Shown here in pieces: positions 48,894-62,081 of a stretch of 64,000 bases of DNA (positions are counted from its first letter, which is position 1; each line of letters opens with the position of its first letter). The notes beneath the pieces were generated by a model that was not told the DNA's origin, did not search any database, and was given only the letters and a program-made list of their open reading frames with translations. A program made the translations under genes and the position numbers. Source of the DNA: Synaphobranchus kaupii (lineage: Eukaryota > Chordata > Actinopteri > Anguilliformes > Synaphobranchidae); the NCBI GenBank assembly GCA_029718625.1, contig CM056381.1, positions 59,018,157 through 59,082,156 of the forward strand, read 5' to 3'.

Positions 48894-50660
48894 CCAAACA
48901 GACGGGCCATTGTTTGTAAAGGTTTCGTTCTATTTCTGCATACACATTAACTTGATTTCACTCAATATTGTACTTTCACTATAGGCTACAGGCTATTTAA
49001 TTTAATTATTTAGTTGCGTTGTTTAGTTATTGATGAAAACGCAACAATGTGAAAACAACAAAGCATTTAATTGTGAGTCAAGAGTGTTAAGGACAATGTT
49101 GTCATTGTTCCTCACATACCTGAGGCCATGGTAACCATTTTACAAAAAAAAAAAAAAAGCCTTTTTTTGCCTTTCTGTTTGTTCATATCACAGAGGATAT
49201 TTGATAGGAACAAAACATATACTTAGCCCGTTCAGTTTTAGAGCTAACTTTTATAACTTTTATAGCTATATCTCAAATATTTAATTCAGAGGAAGTGTTG
49301 AGCACATGTACTAAACGTTGTACTGTGGCTGAAGACTCAAGGTGTCAAGATGTCAAGGTAAATCTAGGCTTTTAATAATTGGTGCTATGGTGATCAAATT
49401 CTCAGCTTGGCACAGGCAACAATGACATGTCATGTGTACCTGATTCAGGAAAACTGAAAGAAACCTCAGCAGCCTGTCTAAGCATTCCATTAACTACAGA
49501 CTGCATAATAAGCTCCACTTTCCAGCCTTGTTGTGAACCCAAGACCTGCTGTGGGCTTAAGGGGCCTTGTATCTGAGAAGCTGACAGATGCCAGCTCTGC
49601 AGACGCACCGTGCCAACTGTTCTAGTCATGACACGGACAAGTTAAATAGAAGGGCGCCGAGCATCAGGCACAGATGGAGGGACCTTCGCAAGATGCACCT
49701 CATGTCAGGTCAGAGAAATGCCTCAGAAAATCGCTCCTCACACCGGCCGTCCCCCCAGTTATTCCATGGGGGAAATGTACCATGTTTTCAAGTCAGAATC
49801 TTGTGTGGTCGGAAAAGGCCGGGGTCTGGACTAAATGTTCAGCGAATGTACTCAGTAGGGAGTTTAGCAGCCGCGACTCCTGCAACCACAGTCTCAGCAT
49901 GAAGTATGTGAGCAAGAGGGATTTGAAAGCTCTTGTTTGTTCATTCTATGGTTGCAAGACATAACATTGTTCTCCTTCAAGAGACAACAATGCATGTCCC
50001 TGACAAGCAGTTCCCAAACGGATGGTCAGGACCTAGCAGTGTTGTTGGACACATTGAGGGGGGTCACATGGTACATATATCAAAATATGTATATAAAAAA
50101 ATTACTATTTTGCAATCCCAATGAAAATTTGTGATTCAACTTGAAGAGGGCAATCCACAAGTTTGAAATGTAGAATAAAGTAATCAATTTCAATATTTGG
50201 TCACATATCATTTGCATGTCCAGACTGAATGATCTGAAGAATCTTATGTAATATATAATATTCTGTATGGAGGAATGGCCACCACAACTGTGCACCTCTG
50301 TAGTGTTGTGAAGGGAGGTTGCACAAAGTAGGATGCAATCAGGCATCTTTTTGGGGAAAAACATTAGACTCAATTAAAATTAAAATATTACAGTATCAAA
50401 TGATAGAGTTTGCTACACCATCTGCAGAAGTATTTTTTTAAGAAAGATGGCAGTACACAGATACAAAAAAATCAAATACAATCCATGAACAATATGCAGA
50501 GACTGCTACCACAGCTAAACAGATTTAGCCAATGTGGGAATGCTTTTCATTCTACAAAATGTCACTGTGCTATGCTGCTGACTATTCTAGCAAAGCAGAT
50601 GCTTGCAATATTGCTTTCCATTCATTGAAAGCAAACAAGCACTTATAAAGGCATGAGGGA
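48894..50660. other. Intronic stretch with a Tc1 fragment
   Basis: About 50195-50350 is a short Tc1-derived fragment ('atatttggtcacatatcatt', 'tgtatggaggaatggcc'). Otherwise there is no recognised feature. The 104-codon frame at 49588-49902 has no domain. Confidence 0.45.
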
Positions 50661-50669
50661 GCAGTGTGT

Positions 50670-50830
50670 GCATTCCTAGTCAGGCAGTCGGTCAAAGCAG
50701 AAGGCTGTGGGTTAGGAGCTTAACATGGACCACTGCTGTTGCACCCTTGAGCAAGCTGCTTATTCCGAATTGCTACAGCAGGTTGCTACAAACTCCTACT
50801 CCCGCTATAGGGCACTAGATTTTTATGACA
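50670..50830 (+). repeat. Decayed tRNA-derived SINE fragment
   Basis: The order 'aaggctgtgggttaggagct', 'gaccactgctgttgcaccct' and 'tgagcaagctgcttattccg' follows a common fish SINE body, in which a B box is followed by a line about the 'accctTGAGCAAGGCACTTA' type. The B box is mutated. Confidence 0.5.
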
Positions 50831-51275
50831 TACTTCAGCATCTGAATGCACAGAAGACAGGACTGCTGGATAACCTTTTCTGTTATGCTGTATGCCTGAC
50901 ACATTGGATCGTTTTGCTTCACCCAACAGATGCTAGTTACAGATCCAGTAATGCAATTAAATCTTGCAAAACCATCTTCTTCCCATCTGTGGTTCTTATA
51001 GGCCTGACATATTAGAAGTGTAACCACATGGGAGGCATCTGGTTGGAGGTGGGGGGTGGGGGGTGGGGGGGGTGCGGGAGTACAGGCCACAGCACCTGGA
51101 GGGCTGACAGCTCCTGCAGTCGGCACAATTCTATTATCACCTCCTTACGAGCGCGTCTCGCAGGAATCTGCCACTAAAGCGACGCACCTCCAATCCCCAC
51201 CTTTGTCACGGTGACAAAGCCTCAGACGCACAACGCACAAATAGCATAGCTTGTCTCAATGCAGAATATCTAAAT
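50831..51275. other. Intronic stretch with a G-rich tract
   Basis: About 51045-51075 is G-rich (repeated ggtggggggtgggg). Otherwise nothing recognised. Confidence 0.5.
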
Positions 51276-51481
51276 CAGGGATCTCAAACTCCAGTCCTGG
51301 AGGGCTACAGTCTCTGCTGGTTTTTGTGATTTCCTTTCAATCAGCAGCCAATTTAGGCCTTGGAAACAAGGTGTGCAGACTCTTTAGCCAATCAATGACT
51401 TAAATTAAACACTTAAGTGCAGGAACACATCGAAAACCAGCAGACACAGCGGCCCTCCAGGATTTGAGTTTGAGATCCCTG
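51276..51481. mobile_element. hAT MITE with perfect 8-bp target duplication
   Basis: A 206-bp element with ends cagggatctcaaactccagt and, mirrored, cagggatctcaaactcaaat. atctaaat is at 51268-51275 and 51482-51489. The inner 'tcctggagggc' is mirrored as 'tcctggagggc'. Nonautonomous. Confidence 0.94.
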
Positions 51482-51991
51482 ATCTAAATGGAGTTTCCAC
51501 ATTCCAATTTCACAACAGGACGTGGATGCAGGATGTAGTTACAACCAAGGGATTGCAATGTGATTAGACTGTCTTAATATCAAGTTCTGTTACAGTGTTA
51601 GTTTAACAGGTGCGTCCTTCATCACAGTATTGTCCTCTACTGATATATATCAAAATAGTAATAATGCAAATCAAATCACAGTATTCACAGTACAACTTCA
51701 TGTGACCAATAGTCACTGATTTTTATTTTAGTCTCAAGTTGATACTTTCTTCAAAGAAATCGCAGTATGATTGTATATCTAGGCATTGAAATGTGCCTGT
51801 GTTGTTATTGATATAAAAATCTTTACTGCAGTTTATCCCATTAATGCAGGTCAGTAACATGTTCGAAACCAGCAGGACATCAGCCAATTACCGAAAACCC
51901 TGCTGGTGTACAATTGTGCTTAATGTAGCTGTTAACTCGCAAACAAACAAGCCGTCTATAATTAGGCCCTCACTCTCTTCCTACATTTCTG

Positions 51992-52041
51992 CCCCCCCCC
52001 CCCCCCCTTCCCCTCGACTGAATTGACAGCTGATGTGTGGG

Positions 52042-52075
<34 letters not shown>
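51992..52075 (+). repeat. Paired homopolymers (C)16 and (C)32
   Basis: Sixteen C at 51992-52007 and thirty-two C at 52044-52075, separated by 36 bp of mixed sequence. Lengths are likely imprecise because such runs are hard to sequence. Confidence 0.9.
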
Positions 52076-52076
<1 letters not shown>

Positions 52077-52164
52077 CTGTATGCAAGAAACCTCCAAATA
52101 GATGCAGGATATTGTTCCTTCAGGTTTACAGTCATACCCTTTCCTGAAAGTAGCCTCTACTTGC

Positions 52165-52212
52165 ATGTGCATGTGTGTGTGTGCGTGTGAGAGAAAGAGA
52201 GAGAGAGAGAGA
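52165..52212 (+). repeat. (TG)n/(GA)n microsatellite
   Basis: A tgtgtgtgtgcgtgtg run followed by gagaaagagagagagagagag. Confidence 0.85.
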
Positions 52213-53148
52213 TAGTGTAGTCTATTTCAAAGGAAACCCTGCCAGATGTTATCCTTTTCATACAGCCTCAAAGACCTGCCTGTCTTGTCAACGCTTACTC
52301 TTCAGTCCAATAGCAATTATTTAACACATTGGAAGATTTATCTACAGTAGAGGGTTGCATCTCTGACAGTTCAGGCAACCATTTTTTATGTGTGCCATAG
52401 GCTGTTCCTTTTGGGAGCGAAGATCAATATTAACTGAGACTGACTTCAAATGTGTAATGTAAATGATGATGATCGGTATGTGATACACATATTTAGAGCC
52501 TAAATCTAATAACCTTGGTGTTTTAAATGTGAAACGGTTTCTCGCCATTCTATGACGTCCTCATTTAGTCCTGTATCTGAAGAACAGAAAAAAACCTTGA
52601 AACCATAGCTCTGCATTACCATTTCATTAGCGATTTCAGTCACATAGGCACTCTGCTCCACTGCCTTGTTGGATGCAGCCACATGCAGTGTTACAAAACC
52701 TCAGTAGTATTCCTGACATTGTCAGAACCTCAAGCCTTTGAAGAGACCTCAAATGGCTACATGCTAATTCCTCTGCTCATTTAGGGAATAAAACCACACG
52801 TTGAATTATTTATTTGCTAAGCAGACACCAGATATCCAGTGTGCAGCCTACATTTTCAATATTATCATTTGAAAAAAGATAGCTATTGAAGTGCATCAGC
52901 TTAAGTAAATTGCTTAAGGGTACCAAAGTATTGCCTCACAAATGAGACAGACCTTAATCCTTCTGGTTTCCTAACAAGCATGCCACACTAGCTACTGGGA
53001 AGAGAGTCAGAGAAGGGAGAGTCAGTTGCAGACACACACCACGATACTCCTCTGGAGAGTTGTGTACAGTACGTTACATTGGATGAAGAATTCTGAGGAT
53101 TATTTAAATTTCAACTAATAAATAGCATTTGGAAATGTGTGTAAAAAG

Positions 53149-53309
53149 CAGAGGCATAAAATCCAGGGGTCAGAAAGTCCTGCCATGTGTTTCTTCCACC
53201 CGTGAACTCAGTCAGCTGAGTTTTACCTTCTGCCTGAAGAATTTTGCCAGAAGGTTTGCAACCAAATACTGGCGAGGTATTGTACTTTCTGAACCCGGAT
53301 TTTAACTGG
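53149..53309. mobile_element. Degenerate copy of the 8858 hAT MITE family
   Basis: Starts cagaggcataaaatccaggg and runs through 'gaaagtcctgccatgtgttt' and 'ctttctgaacccggatttta'. The right terminal CACCTCTG is decayed to 'actggtg' and no target duplication remains, so it is older than the 8858 copy. Confidence 0.7.
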
Positions 53310-55439
53310 TGAAATGCTAGGTTATACCAATACCAAACTGTAAATGAAATACAAGATGGCTGACCCATGAATTTTTATTCTTTCTAGTTGTGTCATTGCA
53401 ACAATTTACATGTTAGCTACTATGTTTACAATCAAGTGTGTGCTAGTGATACATTGTAGCTAAAGACAGAGGATGGTCACTGAATATTCACCTTTACGTT
53501 ACAAAAATGGTCATTATGAAAATGTGTCTTTAGCCTATGTTTGATATGGTCCACAGGAGGAACATCCTTAAGTTTCACAAAAGATTTAATGGGATAGAAG
53601 CACCTTCTCAACAAAACCCCACCACAAGGTGCTCACCTCCTGTCAAATTAAAGCAAGAACACAATTTTTCTAAAACGTTTTTTAACCTGGAGTCAGAGTA
53701 ATGGTGTCAGAATCAAGATAACAAATATAGGAGTGTCTCATCTAGCAGCCATCTTTTTTCTGTCATTTCATTTGTTTTAAACAGCTTAACTTTCAAAGGG
53801 AGACATGTCGCACCAGCTGCCCAAGCTGACATTAACGTTAAACAAATTGTCAGGGAATTACAATCCCTCCACCTCCCCCTTATCTACCCCTCTGTCTAGA
53901 GGTCAAGTGCCCCTGCCCCAGTTCTGCACACACATGGAAAGAAGTCATAAATTACAGCTGAAGATGGCTTCATAATCTGCCAATTAGCTCTGAAACCTCA
54001 AAGGCCAACACAATTTAATCCTCCCCACTGCTGTCCTGCCACTTGGGAAGCATACAGAGGAAAGAAAAAAACAGAGCCAGGCTGGTGGAAGAGTCCTGTT
54101 TCTCTCTTTCTTTGCTGTCTTTCTTTATTCATGGCAGTAGTTTGTCTCATTCATGTTTTCGCTCATCTCAGCAATCTGTGTGGGATACAGTAAGAGGGAG
54201 GGACAGCCCCTGCTTAAAAAGCAAATAAATGGATTAGATTTCCTGGGCTGTTACATATAATCTTTTGATGACAATGATAGCTATGGCAATGATTTTTTGT
54301 GACTAAAGTTTACCCTTACTGCCATATCCTTTCCCCTTCAAATCCATATTTTAAAAGGAAAAATAAACATGAAAACATCCACTTTCAATTCATATGCAAA
54401 AGTAATTCAAGAAGTTAGCTGATGAATTAACTGGGTTTTTAAAGAAGACATCGGCGGCCTTTGCCATTTCGGCCCTTTTCATAAACCAACTGGAACCCCA
54501 AACCCCCCACCCCTCTACCCCCTGCCACCGGCCTAACCAAAACACAAATAAATAACACAACAAACAACGGCGTGCAACTGAAATTAGCCTACACACTTAA
54601 TATCACAGTTTGTCAATTACATTTACAACCTTTAGCTTTCAAAAATAATATTAATTGGGCTATAACTACAACAAATGCTGCATCAAGCACAATGCATTCT
54701 TTCAGCACAAACATGCAACCTATTATCCCTATCCACTGTGGCCCCCTAATGGTAGTCGTCAATGTCCCACCAATATTATTCATATTTAAGAAAACCCCCA
54801 AAATTCTGATGCAGGATTTTTACAAATTGTCATTGCTTGTGAATATATCAGCCTCTCAATTTGCACTGCAGGGCAATAAAACAGCAGGGTGCAATTAATA
54901 GCCCAGACCCTTTACAAGCTACATCTTGCCACAGTCACAAACAATAACATGCATAAAATGCACTGTTTCTACTTGCTAAAAAAATGCTCTAATATCCAAT
55001 AGGAACAATAATGTACTATTAATACATTGTACAAAAACATAGTTTTTTCCCCTTGCGTACTGTACTGGCTATGTACAGTAGCCTACCCGATGTACTTTCG
55101 GTGTAGTAGACATAACATTTTTTTCTACAAAATCTCTAATATAAACATGCTTACGGAAACAAATAACCTACCTGGTTATGAAACTAAAACTGTTTTCTGA
55201 TGAACCCTGAAGAGGTTCTCTTATTCCATTTCGCCATTGTTCAGCAATATCGACATTGCCACAGCGACTACCTATTGCACTCGCGGCTATAATACGTAGC
55301 TGTTGTTATTTAAAAACACACATACTTTTTTATGTATATACAAACATTAGGCTACATATATTTTTATATGTAATATGTGGTGATTCTGACTTCATAGATA
55401 TAGCGGCAAGTGTTTTGATGTGGGTCAGATCAAGGAGTA
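53310..55439. other. Intronic stretch without recognised features
   Basis: AT-rich. A 108-codon frame at 54572-54898 (+) has no domain and is overlapped by a frame on the other strand. Confidence 0.5.
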
Positions 55440-55728
55440 CATTGTTTCCCCCAGGTTGTCTTTGTAGGCGGGGTGGTTGAGGGCGGTGGGGCTTGTAGCC
55501 ATCATCGTTGTTGACGGGGGTGGCGGGGTAGCAGTGATCGTTCACAGGGGGGTTTTACTTTCACATTCCCGAGTTAACGTAACCTAAACAAATCCATTTT
55601 TCTGTGCGTGGCGGCGAATTGCCGCAAATCAAAACACTAATTATCAACATTTTATATTTTCAGGCAGGGCGGCAAGCTCCGTAGGCGCGGCGGGCCGCCC
55701 CGCCTAATGCATGGTAGGGGAAACACTG
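55440..55728. mobile_element. GC-rich hAT-like element (GTTTCCCC ends)
   Basis: Left end cattgtttcccccaggttgt; right end, mirrored, cagtgtttcccctaccatgc. Both are followed by GC-rich 'taggcggggtgg' / 'taggcggggcgg' motifs. ggagta flanks both sides within one base of the ends, so a target duplication is likely but blurred. CpG-rich, no coding capacity. Confidence 0.65.
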
Positions 55729-56107
55729 GAGTAGTTAAAGAAAGATAGTGTCATCACAGAAATAGCTTGAGTTAGGAACAGCACCTACAATGGCTGAATG
55801 GGAAAACTACTGGCGAGGCGGTTCTTTTATTCACTGCGGGGATTCTTTATAAAAGAGTTTTTTTTTTTCAATTTATAATTGAGGCGAGGCCCTTCTCAGT
55901 TGTGAGGCCCGCTTCAGGTGAAACGAATGAAACATCAAAGGCTCCCTTTGAAAGAGAAAGATTATTCTATTGTGTTTCATGGTACTGTACATGCTTAAGA
56001 AACGCATGTGTGTTTGTTATGCTGACAAGAAAAACTGTACTGAACAGAGACAGAGAAAACAGGCGGCTGAAAAGACAGCAATAACCAGAAAACTGAAATG
56101 GACCTGG
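55729..56107. other. Intronic stretch without recognised features
   Basis: Nothing recognised. Confidence 0.45.
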
Positions 56108-56350
56108 CCATTACATTACATTACATTACAGGCATTTAGCAGATGCTCTTATCCAGAGTGACTTACACAACTTTTTTGCATTTATACATTTTTTTACATA
56201 TTATCCATTTATACAGCTGGATATATACTGAAGCGATTCAGGTTAAGTACCTTGCTCAGGGGTACAACAGCAGTGTCCTACCTGGGAATCGAACCTGCAA
56301 CCTTTCGGTTACAAGGCCAGTTCCTTAACCCTTATACTACACTGCCGCCC
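56108..56350 (-). repeat. tRNA-derived SINE, full length
   Basis: On the minus strand it begins gggcggcagtgtagtataag (A-box-like head) at 56350. The B box ggttcgattcc follows about 60 bp on, then 'aggtacttaacctgaatcgc' and 'taagagcatctgctaaatgc'. It ends in a short-unit tail of tgtaa repeats at 56130-56108. The head, B box, body and simple-repeat tail are those of a very common teleost SINE family. Confidence 0.85.
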
Positions 56351-59300
56351 TATAACCATCTGCTTTTCATTAAGATTGACTGACAGCCTTGTCTGAATAT
56401 TCAGCTCAATGGGGGGCAAAATTGATCATGTGAAATTCCTCTGGGCCCAGTACTGAAACACACACGGGTTACAGTTTGGCTGCGAAGCCACCCTTAATAA
56501 TTATACTGTATATGTTTATGTTATATATGTCCGTAACTAAAAACAGAAGTTTCTCAAACTGTATTCAGAAGGTTTGCAACATTTGGAAAAGCCAAGACCA
56601 TAAATACCACATAGACACGCACACATGCACACAATACTGCATTTGATATATTTGCTCATGACGTGAATTGTTCTCATTACAATTTGGGAAACTGATATAA
56701 AGGACACCTTATTTATTGGGTTATTGTTTATCAAAATAACTGCATTAGGGTGGCAGTAAAATTATTTTGCCCTGAAAATGATAATAAAAGTCAATTCAAT
56801 CAAGATATCATCAATCATTTACAAAGGTATTCATTAACAGTCTCTATGGGGATAATAATTATAATTATTGGCTGTCAACAGCAAAACACTGAAAGCGATC
56901 TCAATATCTGTCCTCTCATCAACTTCTGGAAACAAACTTGCAATATATCTTCACAATGACTAACAACCCAAAACTACAACTCATTCAGTATGAGATTATT
57001 CACAGGGCACACAAATTGAATGTAAAGGTTCATAGATTCAGAGATATATAAGTCTGTACTCGCCAGTACCCCATATGATTATCTCCACGCCACTTTGCTG
57101 TGCCCAACAGTTTATGGAAAGTTTTCCACTTTATGGAAAGAAATCACAAATAAGCTATACATTCTTCTGGGTCACAGCATTCCATTATCTGCAGTTTTTC
57201 TTACTTGGAGACGTAACTACCCAGGACTCACCAATTGGCATAGCTCAGAAACATTATTATTGCCTGAAATTTAGTTAAGAAAACAATGTTATTATCCTGA
57301 GAAGGAAGGGACAAACTGTCCACCTCCTATTGGTTGAATCTCTTAGGAGACCAAAGTCTCTCTCAAAAATGGAGCCGAACAAGATAATGACATATGAGCG
57401 CCAGGACGCTCACTTTGCCGATGGCACAAAAGTTCTGCATAAAACATTTCCAAAAACAATTTATTTTCCCCTCACCACCATAAACAGTCACACACTGTAT
57501 GCCTCATTTATGTGCTCACAACTCTTTGTCCTCCATGCTTTACTTCACATCCCCATGATATTTTCAAGCTGTTGCACCTATACGTAATTGGTCACCTTGC
57601 ACACATCGCTAGCCCCGTTTACTCATTAAATATATGTATGTGTGTTGGTATGTTTGCCTGTCCTTCCATCTCTCCCAGTCTGTGCGTTGCAATTAATAAA
57701 TAAAACTATAAAAAAGCAAAACACTACAAATCTTTAAATTGCTTAAAATAGGGGAGTCAACGCTATAGCTCCACCCAATTTCAGAGCTTCATAAAGCCTC
57801 ACCACCACTAATTTCTAGCAGTACAAATCCCCCGCAACTGGTGTGGAATCACCAGTTGCGCCCTTCGAGTCAGCAAAGTGCCACCCACACCCACAGAACT
57901 CCTACAACTGAAGTAAGTAGACTCTTGATATACTTACCCATGAGCCAGAGACAGAGAGTTTTCCACACTATGGGCAGAGTACCATGAGAGAGCAGAAGGG
58001 AAATATTTCTCTCAGTGATGACAGCTGGTAACTTGCAGGTGCCTGATGTATCGTTTGGAGGAGCTAATGTGGGTGCCTGGGGCATCATATGGAGGAGCCA
58101 ATATGGGTGCCTGGTGCATCATGTGGAGGATGTTATGTACCCTTAATGTAGCCTTAAGGAACTAGTTGCACTGCATTCCTTAATTAAACAAAACAAAATC
58201 CCAGCTCTTATTTCCCTCTACTAGCACACTTGGTTCTGGTTTTATTTATTGATTTATTTATATAAATGTATTACCTAGCATTATGTTACAGCCATTTTAT
58301 TTTATAATGGCAAGTCATATATCTAAGCAGTGGCCTAATGGACCTAGTGATGAAGGGAGAGAACACAATGCGTTGACTTGCTTCTAATTACTGAAAGAAA
58401 ATTAACCTTACCAATGACTACTGTACGCAGCAGGTTTGAGACAAAAAACAAGAAGAAAATGAAAGAAACTGATCAAGCGCTTTGCAGCTTGCACAATCAT
58501 TTGTTTAAATTCCATAGATTAGATATTTTTAGAGTTTCCAGAATAGATGCGTTGATGTGGAGTGTGATCTTTTCCAGCAAGCTTGTGCGTGCATATTCGC
58601 ATTTTACTGCTTTAGTTTGCTTCTTTCGGTTTATCATTTTGCGTATTTGCCCAACGTGAAAGCACAAGGCTCATTGATATTCATAAGATGTAAGATTTCA
58701 AGGGGAGTGTGATTCACACAGCAGTGGCCCTGTTACTATTCACAGTGACAGCGTTTGATATATGGCACATCTGTATTCATGTCCAATTGTGCCGTTACGC
58801 TTGTAGAGCTGGAGGCCTCTGGGTAAGCTTTAAAATTTCAGTTCCATGTATGTTCCAAAATCCTGTTTTTGCCCTAATTCCCATGCTCCCTACACAGATA
58901 GGAATAAAGAAGGACCGTTACTTCACTATCAGTGATCGTTGATCCCAACTTATACAAATTATTGCATTCACAGCATTTGACGACACTTTGCATTAACTCT
59001 CCACCACAATCCGAGTGGGAAAGACAAATAGCCACAGCTTGTACTGAGCTTGTTCTTCTGAAGAAAATATGTTGTAAGATACTTCTCTAGGAAAAAAGCA
59101 TGTTTTTAACCATGGTTTTTTTTAGCATCCCGTGTTGGCGTGGTAAGTGTCAGTCCTGTCAGGTTTGTTAATATAAGAACAATGAAATTGTTTCATTTTT
59201 GGTAAAGACAATGACAGATTATCTATCATCTTTCTTCCAGCAATGGTGTGTTACTTCTGATTAATCATGACTATGTGTAGATGGGGCTCCATTTGGAGGT

Positions 59301-60246
59301 GTTGATTCAAAGCAACTCATGCCAGTGCCAGCAAGCTGTGGCTGGCAGCCCCACAGGGGTACAATTGGCGGCAGGATGGGAGGAATTTCCGTTGGCAGGA
59401 TTGCATCATGCACTGTAAAAAATTGTAGGTGACTACAACATCAAAAATAAGTCAACATTCTGCAAACACAATTTTGAGTAAACTGAACTTCTGGACCCAA
59501 AGTTGATTAACTCAAAATATCAATTTAGTCAAACTTGTTTTAAGTAGTTTAAGAACTTTTGTTTAATGTTTATTGTCAATGTAATTATATGTTTGATTGT
59601 ATCCATTGTGTGTATTTAGAATAACATTAATTTATAATGAAGTTAGAACTGAATAGAACTGCCTCATTCTTTTCTTACGTTTTCCTTTCTATATCATTCG
59701 CTGCTTTTAGGATGTTAGTTTTAGACGTGTTTGTTATTTAATAAATTGTATTTTGTTAAACCTGGTCGTCGGGCTGATTGTTGTTTGGATAAACATTTGA
59801 GCATATACTCCAAAATAATTTACAGCTTCAGATTAAGTTATTATTATTTTAATTAATAATTAAATAGTTAATATTGAAATTCATAATCATGATTTAATAA
59901 TTAATTTTATGAGACTGATTAATTATACTTTTGCACGATTGGGTCACCGTATGAGGTTCTGTATATGTATATTCTCATCACTAGTTGGTGCTCGTGTGAG
60001 GGTATGTCTATATATTACCGACATAACTGGTAACCTAGTGTGAAGCTATATAAATGTATTTATATCTGCACAGTCATTGGTGCCTCCATGTGACGACTGT
60101 TAAGACGTTTTAACTCTGTCTTCACTAACAAATTCTTAATGTACATAACGACACTACATATCAAAAGAACATCTAGCATCCAATCTACAAGAGGATTGTG
60201 TGAGGAAATAAATGTAAACCCCAACATCTTTTAAATGCTATAGATC
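56351..60246. other. Intronic stretch, mostly unique
   Basis: The longest repeat-poor part of the window. About 59412-59560 begins 'cactgtaaaaaattgtaggt', a common fish nonautonomous transposon end, without a matching partner. Short frames (e.g. 58378-58659) show no domain. Confidence 0.5.
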
Positions 60247-60455
60247 ACGGGTGTCAAACCACAGTCCTTGAGGGCCAGTGAACTGAATGTGCCGTCTGCT
60301 GCACATTCGGTCCGTTGCAGCACCAGTGATTAATTTAAGTTGTTAAGAATCCAAACACCTTGTTCTCAAGGCCTTAATTGACTGCTGATTGAAAGTAAGC
60401 CAGAAATACCTGCCTACACTGCAGCCGTCCAGGACTTGAGTTTGACGCCTTTGCG
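60247..60455. mobile_element. Degenerate hAT-type MITE
   Basis: Left 'cgggtgtcaaaccacagtcc' with 'tgagggcc'; right, mirrored, 'ggcgtcaaactcaagtcctg' with 'gacggc'. The body 'aaggccttaattgactgctg' with 'attgaaagtaag' resembles that of 51276-51481 mirrored. Target duplication unclear. Confidence 0.6.
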
Positions 60456-61381
60456 ACAGATCAATAAAGCCTTCCAGTGAAAGGAATGCAAACACAATAA
60501 GACGTATTTTCATCCACTACAATTTAGAATCTTACACAGAACTACTTAAATATTGATTGAGAAATCTGTTTTAAGAACTCAATGAAACATTAAAGAGGAG
60601 TGCGCTCTTTGTAATTTCAAACTATATATTTATCGGAGATGAGAATTATAATGGACTTAAACAGTTTGTTTAATTCACTGGCTGAATTATTTAATCAAAG
60701 AACATGAAATCCACTGTGCTAGTTGTACTCCAGACAAGATACTGCTTGTGGAATTGTATTATGCATTCATTAACATTTAGGCCTGGTAAAGGATTGTGCG
60801 ATGCTCATTTTTACAACAAAACTCAGAACAATGAAAGATATTAACATTTAGCAAAGCCTGCCTAAACCACACAATCATTAATTGCATTTCCCATTAACGT
60901 GACGATAAGTAACTACACTCCTAACTGTAAATCAACTCGTGGACTAATCTTGTTTGGAAACAGACTGGATCGAAAAACAGTAAAGCTGAAAATAGCCACT
61001 CCTGCTGTCATTATACATTTGCCATTGATTCATTTATTGGTTGGTCAATAGGACAGGCTTCACATGTATGATAACATACAGGGCTATATTTTCCATAAAT
61101 CAATGGCGCACGGTGCATGGGAACACTGGGCGTGACTACTAAATGTTGGTATTTTTGTGACCGGAGGCGAGGAGCGCACAGCTCATAGTGCACGGCGCCG
61201 GTGGAAAATGGGCTGGATTAGGCTGAATATATTATCAGTGGGTGTGTTGCAGTGTCATAGCCAATCAGATTACCTATTTTCATTCCCTTTAAGAGCCTTG
61301 GATTTTGTGCCCCAGCGCACTGGAAATTTGAGGCAGTGGAGAGGCGGGGAGGGAGGCAAAATGTGCAAAGTCTTATAAGCA
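60456..61381. other. Intronic stretch with a partial GGGCTCTATTTTC-family end
   Basis: About 61082-61210 is a diverged left end of the element at 46351 ('gggctatattttcc', 'gaggcgaggagcgcacag'). The rest is AT-rich. Confidence 0.5.
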
Positions 61382-62081
61382 TACAGTGCATCCGGAAAGT
61401 ATTCACAGCGCTTCACTTTTTCCACATTTTGTTCTGTTACAGCCTTATTCCAAAATTGATTAAATTCATTTTTTCCCTCAAAATTCTACACACAACACCC
61501 CATAATGACAATGTGAAAAAAGTTTTTTTGAGATTTTTGCAAATTTATTAAAAATAAAAAACTAAAATTTCTCATTTACATAAGTATTCATACCCTTTGC
61601 TTTAACGTATTTTTAAAGTATCATATTTCATATTTGGTCGCATATCCTTTACATGCTGTTACTTCCTGAAGTCTGTGACCATCAACATCAAAAAACTGTC
61701 GATATCTTATTTTCAGGTACTGTTACAAGCGATACTATAACCTCTCTGCATTTGAATGGATCTCTATGGAAATTGGGGGGTGAGACTAGATTCAGCTGTA
61801 AATTACACTGGTACAGTATGGAACACATGGCTGGCTAAATGGCTGTAAGTTATCAAGGGTCTGAGCTATCAAACGAGCCCCAAACCATCACTCTGTTGCC
61901 AGATATGGAGTAGATGTGGATGGATCACTGCAAGGGTTATTTCTCCGGACTCATTTTCCTATAGAACTCTATGGGGAAAAAAGTCAGGAGAAACAACCCT
62001 TAATCAATTTTGGAATAAGGCTGTAACAGAACAAAATGTGGAAAAAGTGAAGCGCTGTGAATACTTTCCGGATTCACTGTA
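61382..62081. mobile_element. Chimeric Tc1 element (CAGTGCATCCGG family), complete ends, foldback-arm cargo
   Basis: Left end tacagtgcatccggaaagta; right end, mirrored, tacagtgaatccggaaagta; TA on both sides. About 230 bp of left and 80 bp of right Tc1 end enclose the foldback arm (61640-61997) instead of a transposase. At the inner joint 'cccttaatcaattttggaat', the right repeat mirrors the left 'attccaaaattgattaa'. The frame at 61653-61838 translates identically to 48535-48720. Confidence 0.88.

Larger units (their letters stand above)
51490..53148. other. Intronic stretch with poly-C tracts and a GA/GT microsatellite
   Basis: Homopolymer C tracts at 51992-52007 and 52044-52075, and a tg/ga simple repeat at about 52165-52212. 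A SINE-like scrap may lie at 52880-53000. No gene seen. Confidence 0.5.

Noticed and set aside
56280..56350. tRNA-like sequence with good A and B boxes
   Set aside because: It continues into a SINE body and tail, so it is a SINE head, not a tRNA gene.
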